From Eubacteriaceae bacterium (GTDB lineage: Bacteria > Bacillota > Clostridia > Eubacteriales > Alkalibacteraceae): DNA of 15,745 nt. The first letter of the stretch is position 1; every line of letters starts with the position of its first letter. The notes below the pieces were generated by a model that worked only from the letters and a program-made list of their open reading frames with translations, did not search any database and was not told the DNA's origin. The translations under genes were made by a program, and so were the position numbers. This document shows positions 13,980-15,745 of this stretch, piece by piece. The stretch lies in assembly GCA_003446375.1 (NCBI GenBank), contig DMAW01000053.1:1-15745 (forward strand), given 5' to 3'.

Positions 13980-14924
13980 TTGCCACGCATAGCCCGCATA
14001 AAAGCTCCGGATACCATCCACCATGTTATGTGCCGCTCCATAAGCGAGCTTACCCTGTTTAAAAACTACAAAGACAAGGTAAAATACTTAGAGCTTCTTG
14101 CTCTGTACTGCGAAAAATTCCAGTGCAGCATACTTTCATACTGCCTTATGGATACCCATGTCCACATCCAACTAGACCCTAGAGGATCTGATATGTCCAA
14201 GTTCATGCATGGGGTCAATCTTTGCTACGCCCAGTATTACAACAAAAAGTACAGAAGGCACGGTCATGTTTTTCAAGGCAGGTTCTTAAGCAGGGCAGTC
14301 TTTGACGATGTGTATAACCTGGTGGTATCGGCATACATCCACAATAACCCTAAAGACATTCCTGCTTACAAGGATGCTGTACACACCTATCCTTATTCAT
14401 CTTACGGAATATACCTTGGAAACTACGACTATGACTTCGGCCTGGCTGACCCAGACTTTATTTTATCTCAATTTGCCAACGACCCTAAAGAGGCCATGGT
14501 AAAATACGCCGAGTTTGTCTCTTCCTGCAACAAGGTCACACAAAAGGAAAAGTACTACGAGCTCATAGACGATTATGTCAAGAATGACAAGTACGCCTAC
14601 AAAAGCGAGAGAGTCGTAATCTACAGGGATTATTCCCCTGAAGAGATCTTAAAAGCAGTAGAAGCAGCGCTTAAAACAAAAATCCCTAACTTCATAAACA
14701 TAAAATACAACCGCAACCTTTCAGATGCAAGAGCTGTGTCTGCCTTTTTGATGCGCTGCCTTTGCGATTTCACCTACAAGGATATCTGCAAGGCCCTTGG
14801 CAATATCACCGCAAGCCAGGCAGCTAGCCTTTGCAACAAGGGTTATGAGCTAATCAAGTCGATCCCCAAGTATCAAAATATCTATCCGGAGATCCTGGAT
14901 TTCATAAAACCTAAAGCTTCGTAA
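13980..14924 (+). CDS. REP-associated tyrosine transposase (Y1/HUH) with DnaA-domain-IV-like C-terminus
   Basis: A single-strand DNA transposase/endonuclease of the TnpA-REP (RAYT) group related to IS200/IS605 enzymes, 314 residues. The Y1 domain (about 5-125) shows HHVMCRS, the metal-binding H60-V-H62 in MDTHVHIQLDP, HVFQGRF (96-102) and the catalytic Y119 in SAYIHNNP. The C-terminal part (about 218-295, DYSPEEILKAVE ... DARAVSAFLMRCLCDFTYKDICKALGN) resembles DnaA domain IV, the DnaA-box-binding helix-turn-helix, though the DHTTV signature is replaced by ITASQAA. A frame from ATG 13938 adds 14 residues, but AAAGGAG (13965-13971) lies eight bases before the TTG at 13980, and MPRIARIKAP is the usual RAYT start. 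No partner gene and no duplicated target site were seen, so it is probably a domesticated single copy. Confidence 0.9.
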   Translation: MPRIARIKAPDTIHHVMCRSISELTLFKNYKDKVKYLELLALYCEKFQCSILSYCLMDTHVHIQLDPRGSDMSKFMHGVNLCYAQYYNKKYRRHGHVFQGRFLSRAVFDDVYNLVVSAYIHNNPKDIPAYKDAVHTYPYSSYGIYLGNYDYDFGLADPDFILSQFANDPKEAMVKYAEFVSSCNKVTQKEKYYELIDDYVKNDKYAYKSERVVIYRDYSPEEILKAVEAALKTKIPNFINIKYNRNLSDARAVSAFLMRCLCDFTYKDICKALGNITASQAASLCNKGYELIKSIPKYQNIYPEILDFIKPKAS

Positions 14925-14948
14925 GGACAATTAAAAATCAATTTTTGC

Positions 14949-14968
14949 AATCCTCCATGCGGTGGATT
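14949..14968 (+). terminator. Hairpin after the transposase gene, probable terminator
   Basis: AATCCTCC-ATGC-GGTGGATT forms a hairpin with one T-T mismatch, 24 bases after the stop codon, followed by AGTTTTGTTG and later an eight-T run (14990-14997). It may also be a REP-like element used by the transposase. Confidence 0.55.
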
Positions 14969-14992
14969 AGTTTTGTTGTGATTGTTTGCTTT

Positions 14993-15045
14993 TTTTTGCC
15001 TTTCGATATCTTCTTGTGATTAATTATTAATCATAAGGGCAAAAA
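14993..15045. repeat. Nested inverted repeats downstream of the transposase
   Basis: Outer arms TTTTTGCC (14993-15000) and GGCAAAAA (15038-15045) enclose an inner hairpin, CTTGTGATTAAT (15013-15024), T, ATTAATCATAAG (15026-15037), paired over 12 positions with one G-T. The inner 17 bases (15017-15033) are fully symmetric. Such a cruciform may be an end recognised by a Y1 transposase or a two-way terminator. Confidence 0.6.
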
Positions 15046-15069
15046 TCAAGGATGCTTTTATACATCCTT
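15043..15069 (-). terminator. Terminator of the two-helix membrane protein gene
   Basis: On the minus strand AAGGATG (15069-15063) pairs with CATCCTT (15054-15048) around an eight-base loop, followed by GATTTTTGCC with five T. It lies 39 bases after the stop codon of the minus-strand gene. Confidence 0.65.
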
Positions 15070-15071
15070 AA

Positions 15072-15085
15072 TGTCAGTTTTGACA
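15072..15085. repeat. Small perfect hairpin TGTCA-GTTT-TGACA
   Basis: TGTCA and TGACA pair across a four-base loop, between the terminator at 15043-15069 and the stop codon of the minus-strand gene. It adds to the group of inverted repeats here; role unknown. Confidence 0.4.
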
Positions 15086-15107
15086 GATAGTTGGAAAGTG
15101 TCCCCTT

Positions 15108-15566
15108 TTACTTCGTGTTAACAAATTTATGGGCTTTTCTTTTTAAATTCTCTAAGGTTTGTTCAGTCTCCTCAGTATCGCTAAAATTCCCTCCATCAAT
15201 AACGAAATTACCTTTCCTATCTAAATGAGATTTTAGACTTCTGAGTCTACCCTCATACTCATCCTCAAACTTCTCAAACTCATCAAGTAAAGCAGTGTTT
15301 GATTCACCGATATCTTTCTTGCTTTCGTCTAATTTGGACTGTAAATAAACTGCTGCAATTGGAATCAAGAATCCAACGAGAACTCCTGCCCACTGACCAA
15401 TTGCGCTTACTGCTTCCCAACTAGACACCAGTTCAGGTCCATAAGTAATTCGAAAACCATAATTATACAATAATACAACTACTACTCCTTCGAGTAATAA
15501 GAGTAATAAAATTGGAGATCTTATTAAATTAATGAAAAAGCCTCTAATCCTTTTTAATTTACTCAT
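15108..15566 (-). CDS. Small two-helix membrane protein with coiled-coil tail, unknown function
   Basis: I do not recognise the family. The 152-residue form has a basic N-terminus (MSKLKRIRGF), a membrane helix at about 17-36 (SPILLLLLLEGVVVVLLY), a short outside loop of about 18 residues, a second helix (54-76, AIGQWAGVLVGFLIPIAAVYL) and a charged cytoplasmic tail likely to form a coiled coil (77-118, 131-148). The frame opens at an ATG at 15608 (14 more residues), but that ATG has no ribosome site and follows a terminator-like hairpin by ten bases. The ATG at 15566 has GGTGA five bases before it, so it is preferred, with moderate trust. It is a monocistronic gene ending in a terminator, beside a transposase and a toxin-antitoxin pair, so it is probably accessory. 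Confidence 0.65.
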   Translation of the reverse strand: MSKLKRIRGFFINLIRSPILLLLLLEGVVVVLLYNYGFRITYGPELVSSWEAVSAIGQWAGVLVGFLIPIAAVYLQSKLDESKKDIGESNTALLDEFEKFEDEYEGRLRSLKSHLDRKGNFVIDGGNFSDTEETEQTLENLKRKAHKFVNTK

Positions 15567-15611
15567 CCCTTTCACCCAACCATTAATACAATATTCTGAC
15601 ACCTTCATTTA

Positions 15612-15658
15612 TAAATAAAACGGGCAAAGCTATCTAACTTACTCTCTTCATGCCCGTT
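15612..15658 (-). terminator. Terminator-like hairpin upstream of the last gene
   Basis: On the minus strand AACGGGCA (15658-15651) pairs with TGCCCGTT (15626-15619) around a 24-base loop and runs into TTTTATTTAT. It would end a minus-strand transcript entering from beyond the window, or act as an attenuator for the downstream gene. The 11-mer CCGTTCTCTTT at 15654-15664 recurs at 15713-15723. Confidence 0.6.
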
Positions 15659-15745
15659 CTCTTTGATGTGTTTTGTCTGATTTATTCTGTTATGTCAATG
15701 TTGTTCTGTTGTCCGTTCTCTTTCACTACCGATCTGAAAAGTTAC

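Noticed and set aside
14949..15085. CRISPR-like or tRNA-like repeats after the transposase
   Set aside because: The repeats are different inverted repeats, not identical direct repeats with spacers, and no tRNA cloverleaf can be drawn.

Overview
The window looks like chromosome of a low-GC, Gram-positive anaerobe of the Clostridia type. Pointers are a class D-like sortase with its substrate, LysM cell-wall binding, a single-cluster ferredoxin module, AzlCD, a Gram-positive LexA (DinR-type) box, strong AGGAGG ribosome sites and A+T-rich spacers. I could not place the species.

Layout. (1) 1-926 (-): a secreted polysaccharide deacetylase with at least two C-terminal LysM repeats, cut by the window edge. 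(2) 1119-3181 (-): a surface-protein operon of a small acidic precursor with an unusual NQTG sorting signal, a class D-like sortase and a four-helix membrane protein, closed by a terminator at 1046-1100. (3) 3383-4584 (-) and 4668-5342 (+): a permease of the ArsP/DUF318 type split into two half-genes, the second fused to a [4Fe-4S] ferredoxin domain, divergent from a Crp/Fnr-family regulator; the shared 83-bp gap has back-to-back promoters and a perfect palindrome. (4) 5317-8525 (-) and 8682-10410 (+): an ABC-2 exporter (ATPase and two permeases) divergent from a histidine kinase/response regulator pair, with a 20-bp palindrome between them; this is the arrangement of an envelope-stress or antimicrobial-response export module. 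(5) 10497-12010 (-): a YkvA-like DUF1232 protein and the AzlC/AzlD branched-chain amino acid exporter.

(6) About 12060-15745 looks like an accessory segment: a toxin-antitoxin pair (MqsR-like toxin, and an antitoxin with Zn-ribbon, HTH and Panacea/DUF4065 parts) behind a 26-bp perfect palindrome, a REP-associated (Y1/HUH) transposase with a DnaA-domain-IV-like C-terminus and a LexA box in its leader, a dense cluster of inverted repeats after it, and a small two-helix membrane protein of unknown function.

The most unusual points are the split permease-ferredoxin locus with its regulator, the LexA box plus DnaA-like tail of the transposase, the near-leaderless toxin promoter, and the single-substrate sortase operon with an atypical signal. 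No tRNA, rRNA, CRISPR array or riboswitch was recognised, and no gene-free stretch exceeds 300 bases.
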